Counted from the stretch's first letter, positions 27,098 to 35,294 are shown. The stretch is 64,000 nt of DNA from Methanomicrobia archaeon DTU008 (GCA_001512965.1 LFRW01000024.1:1-64000); one strand, 5' to 3'. The notes: generated by a model not told the origin, from the letters alone. Numbers and translations are program-made.

Positions 27098-27541
27098 GTG
27101 GTCTTGGTGTATCTAAGGGGGTTCTCTGAATCGGATCTAGGCTCGGTGTACGAGCTTGCCTGCAAGACGTTGAGCGAGAGGTATGACCCCAACATGTTCA
27201 CCTCGATCTCGTCGTCATGGCCGGAAGGCTCCCTGGTAGTGGACTCCTCGCATGGCATCAAGGCCTTCTTGCTCGGATCGCTATCTTCCTCGGTCCAATC
27301 CCGCGTTCTGATGCTCGCGGTGAGCGAGGATATCCGGAGGAGAGGGTTGGGCACCATGCTCATGAGGCGCTTCCTGGAGGAGAGCTACAAGAAGGGAACC
27401 CGCGTGGTCAGCCTGGAGGTGCGGAGGAACAATAGGGCCGCCCTGAACCTCTACAATAAACTGGGCTTCCGCATCGTTGAGGTCATCCCTCATTACTACA
27501 ACGATGGCGAGGATGCCTACAGGATGCAGCGGTGGCTCTGA
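27098..27541 (+). CDS. RimI-like GNAT N-acetyltransferase
   Basis: A 147-residue GNAT protein. The acetyl-CoA loop is RRRGLGTMLMRRF (Q/RxxGxG/A), followed by VSLEVRRNNRAALNLYNKLGF, which is the diagnostic block of RimI/Ard1 N-alpha-acetyltransferases. It probably acetylates protein N termini. The GTG start at 27098 lacks a clear ribosome site; a TATA-like stretch around 27065-27085 is possible. It is convergent with the LonB-like ATPase, 2 bp between stops. Confidence 0.88.
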   Translation: MVLVYLRGFSESDLGSVYELACKTLSERYDPNMFTSISSSWPEGSLVVDSSHGIKAFLLGSLSSSVQSRVLMLAVSEDIRRRGLGTMLMRRFLEESYKKGTRVVSLEVRRNNRAALNLYNKLGFRIVEVIPHYYNDGEDAYRMQRWL

Positions 27542-27543
27542 CC

Positions 27544-29073
27544 TCAATGGTATGCCTGATCTTCCCGAAGATGCTCGTTCCAGAAGTAATAGGGGGACTT
27601 CTCCTTCTGCGCCGAGGATATATCGGTGCCAAGGCCCCGCATGTAGGAGCCATACCGTTCCTTGATCTGTTCCTCCACGGTCCGGCTTCGCCGTATGGCC
27701 GCGGTGACATGCTTCTCCTCGATGACGGGATCGGACATGGCTACCGCCAGGTCTCCGGCGGAACGAACAAGCCCTCCCAGTTCGCGAAGGCGTAGCGTGA
27801 GGGCCCCGTCTCGACCATCCAGGATCTTTGCGCGCCGCTTCGCCTCCTTGATGATGGCCTCGACCGCGCCTAGGTTCGCATGAGGTATGCGGCCGTCGGT
27901 GGCGATCTCCTGCGCCACGAACTGGGCCAGAAGGGCGCGGTTGGCCTGCGAATCCTCCATGGTCGTCTCGACCAATATCTCGTATCCGTCCCCGCTTATC
28001 CTTGAGCGGAGAGGGGACAGGACCTGTTCCAGGTCCTGAATGTTACAGGCCGCCACAAGTATGAAGTCGGCAGGCACGCCGTCGACGCGGACAGAGGCTC
28101 CAGCCGACTGCGGGTTCCTTCCGGCTATGGGGAACTGGCGTTCCTGCATCGCGGTGAGGATGAAGCGCTGTGTTGCGCCCAGATGGGAGATCTCGTCAAG
28201 GAACAGGACTCCCTGATGGGCCTCGTGGATGGCTCCAGGAACGACCCGCTCGAACGGTTGCGTCCCCAGCTGGCCATGCCCACCATAGGGATCGTGCCTT
28301 ACGTCACCGAGCAGTTCCGTCTCCGATGCTCCGGTCGCTAGTACGAAGGGGTTGCGTTCCAGGGGAACGATGACCTTGCGAGGGTTCAGCTTATCCAGCT
28401 CCCTCTTGCGTTCAAGGGACTTCTCGTCGAGGACGCGGATCATGTCCCCGGCACGCTCGAACACCACGACCTCCTCCTTGCCGAAGCGGCTGCGGGTGGT
28501 AGTGACCCTTTCCTTGCCGGTGGGGAAGGGTGCGGCCCCTGCCATGGACTCCATCAGCCCGCTGAATATGTCACCGAACGGGTTGCCGGCCTGCGGTCCA
28601 AGGTCTATCTTTGCCTTCTCGCAACTTGGGCAGAACCTTTCTGAAGGCGATGAATACGTGCCGCAATTGCGGCAACGGTATCCGAGCCGCTCCGCAACCT
28701 TGGGAGGGGCCGCCTCCGGATGGATGAGGTCTCCTTCGGCCGACCCTTTCGACTCCCTTTCCTGCAGGACCTCCGACTCGCTCCTCACCTCCACCAGCGG
28801 CCGCTCCGGGCTTTCCGGGTTGTGTACCACCCGGATCTCCTCGTTCGGCCGGGGAAGGTGAAGGGCGAGGGCCTGCGCTATCATCGACTTGCCCGTGCCC
28901 GGGGGACCCACCAGCAAGAGATGCCTTCTTTGCTTGGCGGCTATCCTGGACAGCTCCACAGCCTCGTCCTGGCCTATGACCCGCTTGAGCGGGTCTGCCG
29001 GGATCAGGATGTCGGCGGTCGTGGTGAGACCGCGCAGGTCGGTCTCCTTGGACAGGTCGATCTTCTCGTTCAT
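27544..29073 (-). CDS. LonB-like AAA+ ATPase lacking the Lon protease domain, with zinc ribbon
   Basis: A 509-residue AAA+ protein. The N terminus (KRVIGQDEAVELSRIAAKQRRHLLLVG), Walker A PPGTGKSMIAQAL, Walker B GVLFLDEISHL, and the block AMQERQFPIAGRNPQSAGA through LTLRLRELGGLVRSAGD closely follow archaeal LonB. Where LonB has two membrane helices between Walker A and B, this protein has a zinc ribbon (CRNC-x11-CPSC) and soluble charged sequence. It ends ~40 residues after the AAA lid, with no Ser-Lys peptidase domain. It lies 7 bp downstream of dnaG in the same direction. It may remodel rather than degrade its targets. Confidence 0.82.
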   Translation of the reverse strand: MNEKIDLSKETDLRGLTTTADILIPADPLKRVIGQDEAVELSRIAAKQRRHLLLVGPPGTGKSMIAQALALHLPRPNEEIRVVHNPESPERPLVEVRSESEVLQERESKGSAEGDLIHPEAAPPKVAERLGYRCRNCGTYSSPSERFCPSCEKAKIDLGPQAGNPFGDIFSGLMESMAGAAPFPTGKERVTTTRSRFGKEEVVVFERAGDMIRVLDEKSLERKRELDKLNPRKVIVPLERNPFVLATGASETELLGDVRHDPYGGHGQLGTQPFERVVPGAIHEAHQGVLFLDEISHLGATQRFILTAMQERQFPIAGRNPQSAGASVRVDGVPADFILVAACNIQDLEQVLSPLRSRISGDGYEILVETTMEDSQANRALLAQFVAQEIATDGRIPHANLGAVEAIIKEAKRRAKILDGRDGALTLRLRELGGLVRSAGDLAVAMSDPVIEEKHVTAAIRRSRTVEEQIKERYGSYMRGLGTDISSAQKEKSPYYFWNEHLREDQAYH

Positions 29074-29080
29074 ACCTCGT

Positions 29081-30433
29081 TCACTCGTTCAGGTCGTCCT
29101 TCGACCAGACATCCACCGACGTGGGCTGCTTGGTAATGTTGCCCATCTTGGTGCCCACGATGGTAGAGATCTTCTTGTCGGAGGCTATGTCAAGGATGCG
29201 CTGGGTGATGATGCCGTCGAACACCACGGCGACGACGCCGGTGGCATCGGCCTTGAGGGTGTTGACGAGCTCGCGCACCGGGACCTCCTTGAGGAGCTCC
29301 ATGTCAGCGCCCAGGATCTTGGCCTTGGAGGTGGAGCCCAGTTCGTTGATCATGTCCCTGAACTTGATCTGCGTCTCGGAGAGATGCTTGGTCGGCTCCT
29401 CCTCGAACGGCTCGGGCTCGGCGGCGGGTTCGGCCTCTGCGACTGCCGGGACGGGCTCGCGCTCCTTGATCTCGCGAGGCTCCCTCTCGTGCCTGCGGGG
29501 CTCCCTCTTCTCGCGAGGCTCGCGGTGGGGCTTCTCGGCCTTCTCATAATGGCGTTCCGCCCTCTCCGGCTCCTGCTCGACCTTCTCCTTGGGCTCCAAC
29601 GACAGACCGTACATCTCCATGTACTGCTCGCCGGGGATCTTGTTGCGCAGGCTCTTCATGATCTGCTTCTGGGTGAGCTCTTCGACCTCCATGCCGCGCG
29701 GGGCCCTGGCCACGAAGTCGACCTCAGCCACCTGGAACAGCTCGCGCAGGATGAGCTCCCCGCCGCGGTCGCCGTCCACGAAGGCCGTTATGACCCTTTC
29801 CTTGGACAGGTCGGAGATGGTGCGAGGGATGTTGGTGCCCTCCACGGCGATGGCGTTCTTGATGCCTGACTTGAGGAGGTTGAGGACGTCGGAGCGACCC
29901 TCGACCACTATGATGGCATCGCTGTCCTGGACGTTGGGGCCGGCGGGAAGGTGGTCCTTGCCGAAATGGACTATCTCCTCCACCTGAACCGACTGCCTCA
30001 CGCTCTCGGTCAGGTCGACCCCGGAGCTCTTGGACTGCTTGATGAGCTCAGTGAGCAGGTCCTTCGCCCTGTCGATGATCTTCTGCCTCTTGGAGATGCG
30101 GACGTCCTCGATGCTCAGGATGTTTATCTTGGCCTTGCACGGACCCACGCGATCGATGGTCTCCAGCGCGGACGCGAGGATGACGGTCTCCACCTGGTCC
30201 AGGCTTGACGGTATCAGGATCTCCCCGTCCGACTTCCCTTGCTTGGAAGAGACCTCGACCTCTATGCGACCGATGCGGCCGCTCTTCTGAAGGTCCCGGA
30301 GGTCAAGCTCATCGCCCAGGAGCCCTTCAGTTTGACCGAATATTGCACCAACCACGTCGGGCTTCTCGACGATTCCATCGGCTTGAAGCCTCGCTTTTAT
30401 CATGTACTTGGTGGTGCTAGGATCGATGTTCAT
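29081..30433 (-). CDS. dnaG: Archaeal DnaG-type primase / exosome subunit
   Basis: About 450 residues from the ATG at 30433, which has AAAGAGGT seven bases upstream; the track start at 30472 lies upstream of it. The Toprim domain is central: VVEGRSDVLNLLKSG carries the catalytic Glu and VDGDRGGELI the DxD. A long charged, Glu/Arg/Pro-rich linker (REPREKREPRRHEREP region) joins a C-terminal domain with KDATGVVAVVFDG-like sequence. Archaeal DnaG associates with the RNA exosome and can bind poly(A); primase activity is secondary. It heads a two-gene unit with the LonB-like ATPase. Confidence 0.93.
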   Translation of the reverse strand: MNIDPSTTKYMIKARLQADGIVEKPDVVGAIFGQTEGLLGDELDLRDLQKSGRIGRIEVEVSSKQGKSDGEILIPSSLDQVETVILASALETIDRVGPCKAKINILSIEDVRISKRQKIIDRAKDLLTELIKQSKSSGVDLTESVRQSVQVEEIVHFGKDHLPAGPNVQDSDAIIVVEGRSDVLNLLKSGIKNAIAVEGTNIPRTISDLSKERVITAFVDGDRGGELILRELFQVAEVDFVARAPRGMEVEELTQKQIMKSLRNKIPGEQYMEMYGLSLEPKEKVEQEPERAERHYEKAEKPHREPREKREPRRHEREPREIKEREPVPAVAEAEPAAEPEPFEEEPTKHLSETQIKFRDMINELGSTSKAKILGADMELLKEVPVRELVNTLKADATGVVAVVFDGIITQRILDIASDKKISTIVGTKMGNITKQPTSVDVWSKDDLNE

Positions 30434-30736
30434 ATTGTGTACCTCTTTATAGTCGTCAAGAAACGGCCACATCCTAGGACCGAGGTAACTATGGCACTAT
30501 CACTTTCGATCGTCGAAGCCCAGCCGCCTGCTGTGCTCGACCCATGACCGTTGTCGGGTTAAACCTCCCGGCAGTGAACGGGATGAAATGGTGAGAGTGA
30601 ACATGAAATCAGTCTAGGAATGAACCGTTTCGGCCCAATAGGGGGGAAGGGAAGCTATATACCTTTCGTTAGGGTCGATGCTGTTGGCCAATCCTCTCCA
30701 TCGATATCGTAAAGAACGATATCGGTACCGAAAACC
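30434..30736. other. Intergenic region between dnaG and the ubiquitin-like gene
   Basis: No convincing gene. It contains a plus-strand TATA-like agctatatacc (about 30651-30661) that leads to no clear ORF, and a perfect hairpin at 30702-30724 (listed separately). Confidence 0.4.
30702..30724 (-). terminator. Perfect 9-bp hairpin downstream of the ubiquitin-like gene
   Basis: cgatatcgt-aaaga-acgatatcg forms a 9-bp stem with a 5-nt loop, 12 bp after the stop of the ubiquitin-like gene. It could be a terminator or, because each arm is itself nearly palindromic (cgatatcg), a protein-binding site. No T-run follows on either strand. Confidence 0.4.
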
Positions 30737-30928
30737 TCAACCTCCCGATGCGACGCGAATCGCCTTGATGACGTCCCCGTCGTTCAGGGGCTCATCGATC
30801 GGGATGGGCACGTTGTCTCGCAGGATGAGGTGAGAATCGGGCCTCAGATGCAAGGCCTGCATCGCTTCCATGGGGGAGGACGCCTCGACCTTCTTGCTCT
30901 CCCCGCCGATCAAGACCGTGATGATCAT
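30737..30928 (-). CDS. Ubiquitin-like beta-grasp protein with C-terminal GG (SAMP/MoaD/ThiS type)
   Basis: A 63-residue protein starting MIITVLIGGESKKVEA and ending IRVASGG. Size, the beta-grasp pattern (two N-terminal strands, a helix SSPMEAMQALHL, then PIPIDEPLNDGDVIKAI) and the terminal diglycine match small archaeal modifier and sulfur-carrier proteins. After activation by an E1-like enzyme the C terminus would form a thiocarboxylate for thiamine, molybdopterin or tRNA thiolation, or an isopeptide link to proteins. No E1-like gene is adjacent, but the PP-loop sulfur transferase LarE is 1 kb away. Confidence 0.82.
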   Translation of the reverse strand: MIITVLIGGESKKVEASSPMEAMQALHLRPDSHLILRDNVPIPIDEPLNDGDVIKAIRVASGG

Positions 30929-31058
30929 CTTACCTCTTGGGGCCGTCCGGCCATGCCGATGTACCGGCGGCGGCCGAGGAGACGTCGACGGGGTAGATGA
31001 AGGTTGCCGTGTAGGGCGCGTCGGACGGTGAGGCGTAGGGCATGGGCCAGAACAATCC

Positions 31059-31066
31059 TTTTATAC
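31059..31066 (+). promoter_or_regulatory. TATA-like box of the tRNA-Ser gene
   Basis: ttttatacgg centred near 31062, about 28 nt before the 5' end of the tRNA, the usual spacing for an archaeal promoter. Confidence 0.5.
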
Positions 31067-31089
31067 GGGTGCGCCTCTGCCATCTTCGG

Positions 31090-31197
31090 GCCGAGGTAGT
31101 CTAGTCCGGTAAGGCGGTGGTCTCGAATGGATCGAGATCCCCGAGCTAACCACTGGCGGTTCACGCCACGGGAGTTCAAATCTCTCCCTCGGCGCCA
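31090..31197 (+). tRNA. tRNA-Ser(CGA) with a 20-nt intron at 37/38, CCA encoded
   Basis: Acceptor GCCGAGG pairs with CCTCGGC, followed by discriminator G and an encoded CCA. The D arm is GTC...GGC, the anticodon stem GTGGT/ACCAC, and the T arm GGGAG-TTCAAAT-CTCTC. After removing 31128-31147 the anticodon loop is CTCGAAA with anticodon CGA (31124-31126), reading UCG. A long variable arm (GGCG...CGCC) and discriminator G identify serine. CTCG/CGAG flanked by 3-nt bulges AAT and CTA gives a bulge-helix-bulge-like splice site, with one extra C on the 3' side of the intron helix. Confidence 0.93.
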
Positions 31198-31220
31198 TTC
31201 TTCCCTTGCCGCCCATACCT

Positions 31221-31781
31221 CTATGGTCCGTACTTAATGACGCCTTTTCCCATCACCCTGTCCTGAAGCTTGTTCGCGAACGCTTCCATGTCTGCCTGAA
31301 ATGAAGCGCCGAAGTTCTCCTCCATGAATCTTTGGCTCTGCTCGTGTATCGACATGTCGACCTCGGGGTCCATAACCCCATCGAACGCCGGGAACACCAT
31401 GTCCTCCTCCTCCAGGATGTGGTGCTGCATGTGCGCGACCAATCTCCCCGTGTTGTCCCTCAGTACGTCCAGGTCCCACCTGGCGACCCCTTCCTCGATG
31501 GCATCCGCATAGTCCTTGGCCTGCCTGTGCTCCCTGACCAGGTCGTCGATCTGCTCCTTGAGGTCCGCTTCGCCCGGAGGAGCGGTAGGGAACAGATATC
31601 TCTCCTCCTTGCCGTGGTGGTACTGGTCCATGAACCTCTGCAGGAAATCGACCACCTCCGGCAGGACGTCCCTATGCTGCTCCCACGAGTTCCTCTCGAC
31701 CATCTCACCAAGGACGTCCAGAACCTGGCGGAGGATGCCATGGTCGTACGACAACAGGGTCGTGAAGATGCGCATGAACAT
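31221..31781 (-). CDS. Hemerythrin-like protein (copy 3 of 3)
   Basis: About 186 residues from the ATG at 31781. Hemerythrin HHE landmarks are LLSYDHGILRQVLDVL, QYHHGKEERYLFP, VREHRQAKDY and VAHMQHHILEEEDMVFPAFD, a complete set of His and Glu ligands for a diiron site. Proteins of this 180-190 residue class are common in anaerobic archaea and act in O2/NO response or iron handling. The track start (32048) reads through a TATA-like cctataagtatcc at ~31800-31812. That box fits a leaderless start at 31781, so the upstream extension is rejected. Confidence 0.88.
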   Translation of the reverse strand: MFMRIFTTLLSYDHGILRQVLDVLGEMVERNSWEQHRDVLPEVVDFLQRFMDQYHHGKEERYLFPTAPPGEADLKEQIDDLVREHRQAKDYADAIEEGVARWDLDVLRDNTGRLVAHMQHHILEEEDMVFPAFDGVMDPEVDMSIHEQSQRFMEENFGASFQADMEAFANKLQDRVMGKGVIKYGP

Positions 31782-31941
31782 AAACTCGTTCACAGGATAC
31801 TTATAGGGTCCCTTGCAGAAGACCCCGTCCCGTACGCCTCGATCGTCAGGTCGGAGGTGAATGCATATGGATGAACATCCGGGACCTTTACCTCTTCCTT
31901 GAGTTGGAACGATCCTACGATCGAGATGCGATCCGAACGCG

Positions 31942-32775
31942 TCACTCTGGCGGCATCGGTCGGTCCGTTCCGGTCCGACGGCCGAGCGTCTCCGACATGC
32001 TGCCCGAACGAAAACCTCCCAGGTCCATGGTGACATATGCGAAGCCAAGCTGGTTCAGCCTCTCCACCACCAGCTGCCTCTTGCCAACCAATGCGGGGAT
32101 GTCCTCCACGGGCACCTCTATTCGAGCCACCGCTCCGTGGTGCCTAACCCTGACGGTCCTGAACCCCAGGCCTATGAGGAAGTGCTCCGCATCCCCGACC
32201 GTTCGCAACGCCTCCATATCGATGGCCCGGCCGAACGGGATCCTCGTGGCCAGACACGGCCCGGAAGGCTTGTCGGCGCAAGGCAACGAGAACCGTGCGG
32301 CCAGCCTCCTCACGTCCTCCTTCCCCATCCCCGCCTCCTTCAGGGGGGAGCGGACCCCCAGCTCCGCCAGGGCCCGGAGGCCGGGCCGGTCCTCGCTCAG
32401 GTCGTCGACATGGCTGCCGTCGATAACGAGGTCGATGCCCCTGTCCCGAGCGGCAGAAGCGATCGCGGTGAAGATGACCCTCTTGCAGACGTAGCAGCGG
32501 TCCGGCGCATTTCGGCGGAAGTCTGGAACGGCCAACGGGTCGGAACGGATGATGATCGGCTCCACTCCCATCGACCGGGCGGTCTGGACCGCCCCCTCCT
32601 CATCTCCAGGAGGGACGAGCGGGGTCACGTTCATGATGGCAACGGCGTCATCGGCCAGGACCTCCCTGGCCATCCTCAGCAGCAGGGCGCTGTCCACGCC
32701 GCCCGAATAGGCGACCGCCACCCTGCCCATGGAGAGCAGCGTTGCCTTCAGACGTTCCAGCTTCTCATCGCACAC
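31942..32775 (-). CDS. larE: ATP-dependent sacrificial sulfur transferase LarE
   Basis: A 277-residue PP-loop enzyme that adenylates the carboxylate of the pyridinium dicarboxylate precursor and inserts sulfur during assembly of the nickel-pincer nucleotide cofactor. The PP-loop is AYSGGVDSALLL (residues ~22-33); APDRCYVCKR and SGPCLATRIPFG are LarE blocks. The cysteine in PCLATR corresponds to the sacrificial sulfur donor, and no additional C-terminal cysteines of the Fe-S type are seen. The start is a GTG with GGGAGG very close upstream. It is divergent from larB, 80 bp away. Confidence 0.9.
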   Translation of the reverse strand: MCDEKLERLKATLLSMGRVAVAYSGGVDSALLLRMAREVLADDAVAIMNVTPLVPPGDEEGAVQTARSMGVEPIIIRSDPLAVPDFRRNAPDRCYVCKRVIFTAIASAARDRGIDLVIDGSHVDDLSEDRPGLRALAELGVRSPLKEAGMGKEDVRRLAARFSLPCADKPSGPCLATRIPFGRAIDMEALRTVGDAEHFLIGLGFRTVRVRHHGAVARIEVPVEDIPALVGKRQLVVERLNQLGFAYVTMDLGGFRSGSMSETLGRRTGTDRPMPPE

Positions 32776-32855
32776 GCCCTCCCATATGATGAAGGGCTAA
32801 TATCCTTTGCCCGCCGGCCACAACCGAAAAATAACCCCATCGCCTACGCCACGCC

Positions 32856-33620
32856 ATGAACATCCGGGACGTCCTCGAGAAGCACCGCAAAGGGGAGATC
32901 GACGCCTCCGAGGCGGAGAAGCTGCTACGCCTGGACTACATCGAGAGGATCGCAGGACACACCCTCTTCGACGTTCGCAGGGCCGAGCGCAAGGGCGTTC
33001 CTGAGATAATCTACGGGGAGAGCAAGTCTCCCGATGCCATCGCCGATATAATCGAAGGGGTGATGGCCCAACGCGACATCCTGCTGGTCTCACGCGCATC
33101 GATCGACCAGTTCGAGGCGGTGCGGGCCCGCGTCCCCGAGGCGCGATACGAGGAGAAGGCAAGGATGATCGTCCTGGACCGGAGAAAGGTCCACGAGGGA
33201 ACGGGCCTCATCGGGGTTCTTACCGCGGGCAGTTCGGACATATCCGTGGCGGAGGAGGCAAGGGTCGTGGCGGAAGCGATGGGCTGCCGGGTGCTGACCG
33301 CCTACGATGTCGGCATCGCCACCTTCCATCGCTTCATGGAACCTCTTCATCTCATGCTCAAGGAGGGCGCGGACGCCCTGATAGTTGTCGCCGGGATGGA
33401 AGGCGCCCTTGCATCGGTGGTCTCCTCCCTTGCCGACGTACCGGTCATCGGCGTCCCCACGTCGGTCGGATATGGCGTGGGGGAGGGTGGGAGGGCGGCC
33501 CTCGCCTCCATGCTTCAGTCTTGCTCCCCGGGCCTGGTGACGGTCAACATCGACAATGGGGTCGGCGCGGGGATCACGGCCGCTCTCATAAGTTTAAGAT
33601 GCAGGCGCTCCAAACAATAG
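32856..33620 (+). CDS. larB: Nickel-pincer cofactor biosynthesis protein LarB
   Basis: Carboxylates and hydrolyses nicotinic acid adenine dinucleotide in the first step of the nickel-pincer cofactor pathway; related to PurE. 254 residues. The N-terminal helical part (KHRKGEIDASEAEKLLRLDY) is LarB-specific. The PurE-like core has GVLTAGSSDISVAEEARVVA, TAYDVGIATFHR, VVAGMEGALASVVSSLADVPVIGVPTSVGYG and TVNIDNGVGAG. LarE is divergent next door; LarC, the nickel-inserting enzyme, and a LarA racemase are not in the window. It is followed after 9 bp by the PolX-like gene. Confidence 0.93.
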   Translation: MNIRDVLEKHRKGEIDASEAEKLLRLDYIERIAGHTLFDVRRAERKGVPEIIYGESKSPDAIADIIEGVMAQRDILLVSRASIDQFEAVRARVPEARYEEKARMIVLDRRKVHEGTGLIGVLTAGSSDISVAEEARVVAEAMGCRVLTAYDVGIATFHRFMEPLHLMLKEGADALIVVAGMEGALASVVSSLADVPVIGVPTSVGYGVGEGGRAALASMLQSCSPGLVTVNIDNGVGAGITAALISLRCRRSKQ

Positions 33621-33629
33621 GACGGTCCT

Positions 33630-35294
33630 ATGGCGGTGACGATAGGGAGGGCGGACAACAGAAAGGCGGCCAACCTGTTCTACGACCTGGCATTGGCCAT
33701 GGAGATCCAGGGAGAGCGATGGAGGGCCAATAGCTACCTGCGGGCCGCAAGGAGCATAGAGGAGCTCACGGAGAACCTTCGTTCGGTCAGCGAGAGGGGG
33801 GACCTGCGCCAGATAGAGGGCGTAGGGGAGAGCATCGAGGCAAAGGTGGAGGAATACCTCCGCACGGGCCGTATCGAGGCCCTGGAGAAGGTGCGCGACC
33901 TGCTTCCCGAGGACCTCGAACTGCTCAGGACCATCCCGTCCCTGGGGATAAGGCGCCTGGCCGACCTGGACGTTCTCCTTGGCATCCGGTCCGTCGATGA
34001 CCTTCTACGTACCATATACGAGGGCCGTCTGGCGGAACTTCCCGATTTCGGGGAGGAGGTGGAGCGCAGGACGCTGGAACATCTGGTCTGGAGGAGGGAG
34101 GAGGCCGCCGAGGTGCCCGCCCCCTTCGCATTGCGTTCGGCACAGAGGATAATCGAACACCTCCGCTCCGCTCCCGGGCTGGAGCGCCTGGAGCTGACCG
34201 GCCCCCTGCGCCGCAAGGTCCCGGCGGTGGCAAACATCATGCTGCTCTTCTCGGCGAAGGCTCCGGACGATGTGATCGCCCGCTTCGGCATATGCCCCGA
34301 GGTCACGGAGCTTCTCATGGTGGACAGGCAGCAGGCGCTGGGAAAGACCACATCGGGAGCGGTGTGCATGCTGCGGGCTTCCGCTCCCGAGACGTTCGGG
34401 TTCGAACTGATCAGGACCACCGGGCCGGACGCTTTCGTGAGGGAGGTCGAAGGAAGGATCCGCGCCAAGGGCATACGCTTCGGCCCCCACCACGGGCATC
34501 AGGCATCCACCGAGGACGATGTGTTCGCCGTCGCGGAGATGACGCCCATCCTGCCGGAGGCGAGGGGCCTGCCTCACTGTGAGCGCGTTGCGAGCCATGA
34601 CCTGAAGGGCGACCTGCACGTTCGCTCCGCTTCATATGACAGCGGCATGAGGGTCCTCGAGATGGCCGCCGCCGCCAGGGACCTCGGCCACGAGCACATA
34701 TGTTTCTGCGACCGTCTGGGAGGGCGGAGGATGGACGCCGAGATGCTGGAACAGCGCAACATCCTCATCGATGAATCGGCCGATCTCCTGGGCATCGACA
34801 TACTGAAGGGCGGGGAGGTCGATATCACTCCCGAAGGGAGGCTGGACTTCCCCTCCGCACCGCTCGAGGAGCTTGACATCGTGATCGCATCGGTGAACAC
34901 CTCCCTGACCATGGACCGCGAGCAGATGACTGCTAGGATACTGAGGGCGATGGAAGACCCCTTGATGGACGTCCTGGGTCACCCCACTAGCAGGGTGATC
35001 GGGCTGCGGGAGCGAATACAGGTGGACATCGATAAGGTCGCCATGGCCGCCACCGATGAAAGGATCGCGATTGAGATGAACGTATATCCGGACAGGATGG
35101 ACCTCGATGCGGACACGGTCCGCTCCCTGGGGACCTCACCATACATCCTGCTGGGCACCGAAGCGGCATTCCCCAACGAGCTCGCCTACTGGAACTGGGC
35201 GGTGGTCTCGGCGCAGCAGGCATGTCTGCCGCCGGAGCGCGTTCTGAACGCCATGCCTGCGGAAAGGCTCAGGGGCCGGCAGTGGAGGAGATGA
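33630..35294 (+). CDS. PolX-PHP family protein with degenerate polymerase and PHP active sites
   Basis: At 554 residues it has the domain order of bacterial/archaeal family X polymerases: N-terminal 8-kDa and HhH region (LRQIEGVGESIEAKVEEYLRTG), fingers-palm, then C-terminal PHP. The palm motif, normally GSxRR...DxD, reads TGPLRRKVPAVANIMLLF: the Asp pair is gone, and the third Asp is not evident at ETFGFELI. In the PHP domain DLHxH is DLHVRS, TDH is CDRLG, the IASxH His is Asn (IASVNTS), and the terminal DAH is EAA; GGEVDI and GHP are kept. It looks like a structural or DNA-binding pseudoenzyme. It is encoded 9 bp after larB. Confidence 0.85.
   Translation: MAVTIGRADNRKAANLFYDLALAMEIQGERWRANSYLRAARSIEELTENLRSVSERGDLRQIEGVGESIEAKVEEYLRTGRIEALEKVRDLLPEDLELLRTIPSLGIRRLADLDVLLGIRSVDDLLRTIYEGRLAELPDFGEEVERRTLEHLVWRREEAAEVPAPFALRSAQRIIEHLRSAPGLERLELTGPLRRKVPAVANIMLLFSAKAPDDVIARFGICPEVTELLMVDRQQALGKTTSGAVCMLRASAPETFGFELIRTTGPDAFVREVEGRIRAKGIRFGPHHGHQASTEDDVFAVAEMTPILPEARGLPHCERVASHDLKGDLHVRSASYDSGMRVLEMAAAARDLGHEHICFCDRLGGRRMDAEMLEQRNILIDESADLLGIDILKGGEVDITPEGRLDFPSAPLEELDIVIASVNTSLTMDREQMTARILRAMEDPLMDVLGHPTSRVIGLRERIQVDIDKVAMAATDERIAIEMNVYPDRMDLDADTVRSLGTSPYILLGTEAAFPNELAYWNWAVVSAQQACLPPERVLNAMPAERLRGRQWRR

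Noticed and set aside
30925-31179. 84-residue minus-strand ORF.
   Set aside because: Antisense to most of the tRNA-Ser gene, Arg-rich composition, no motif.
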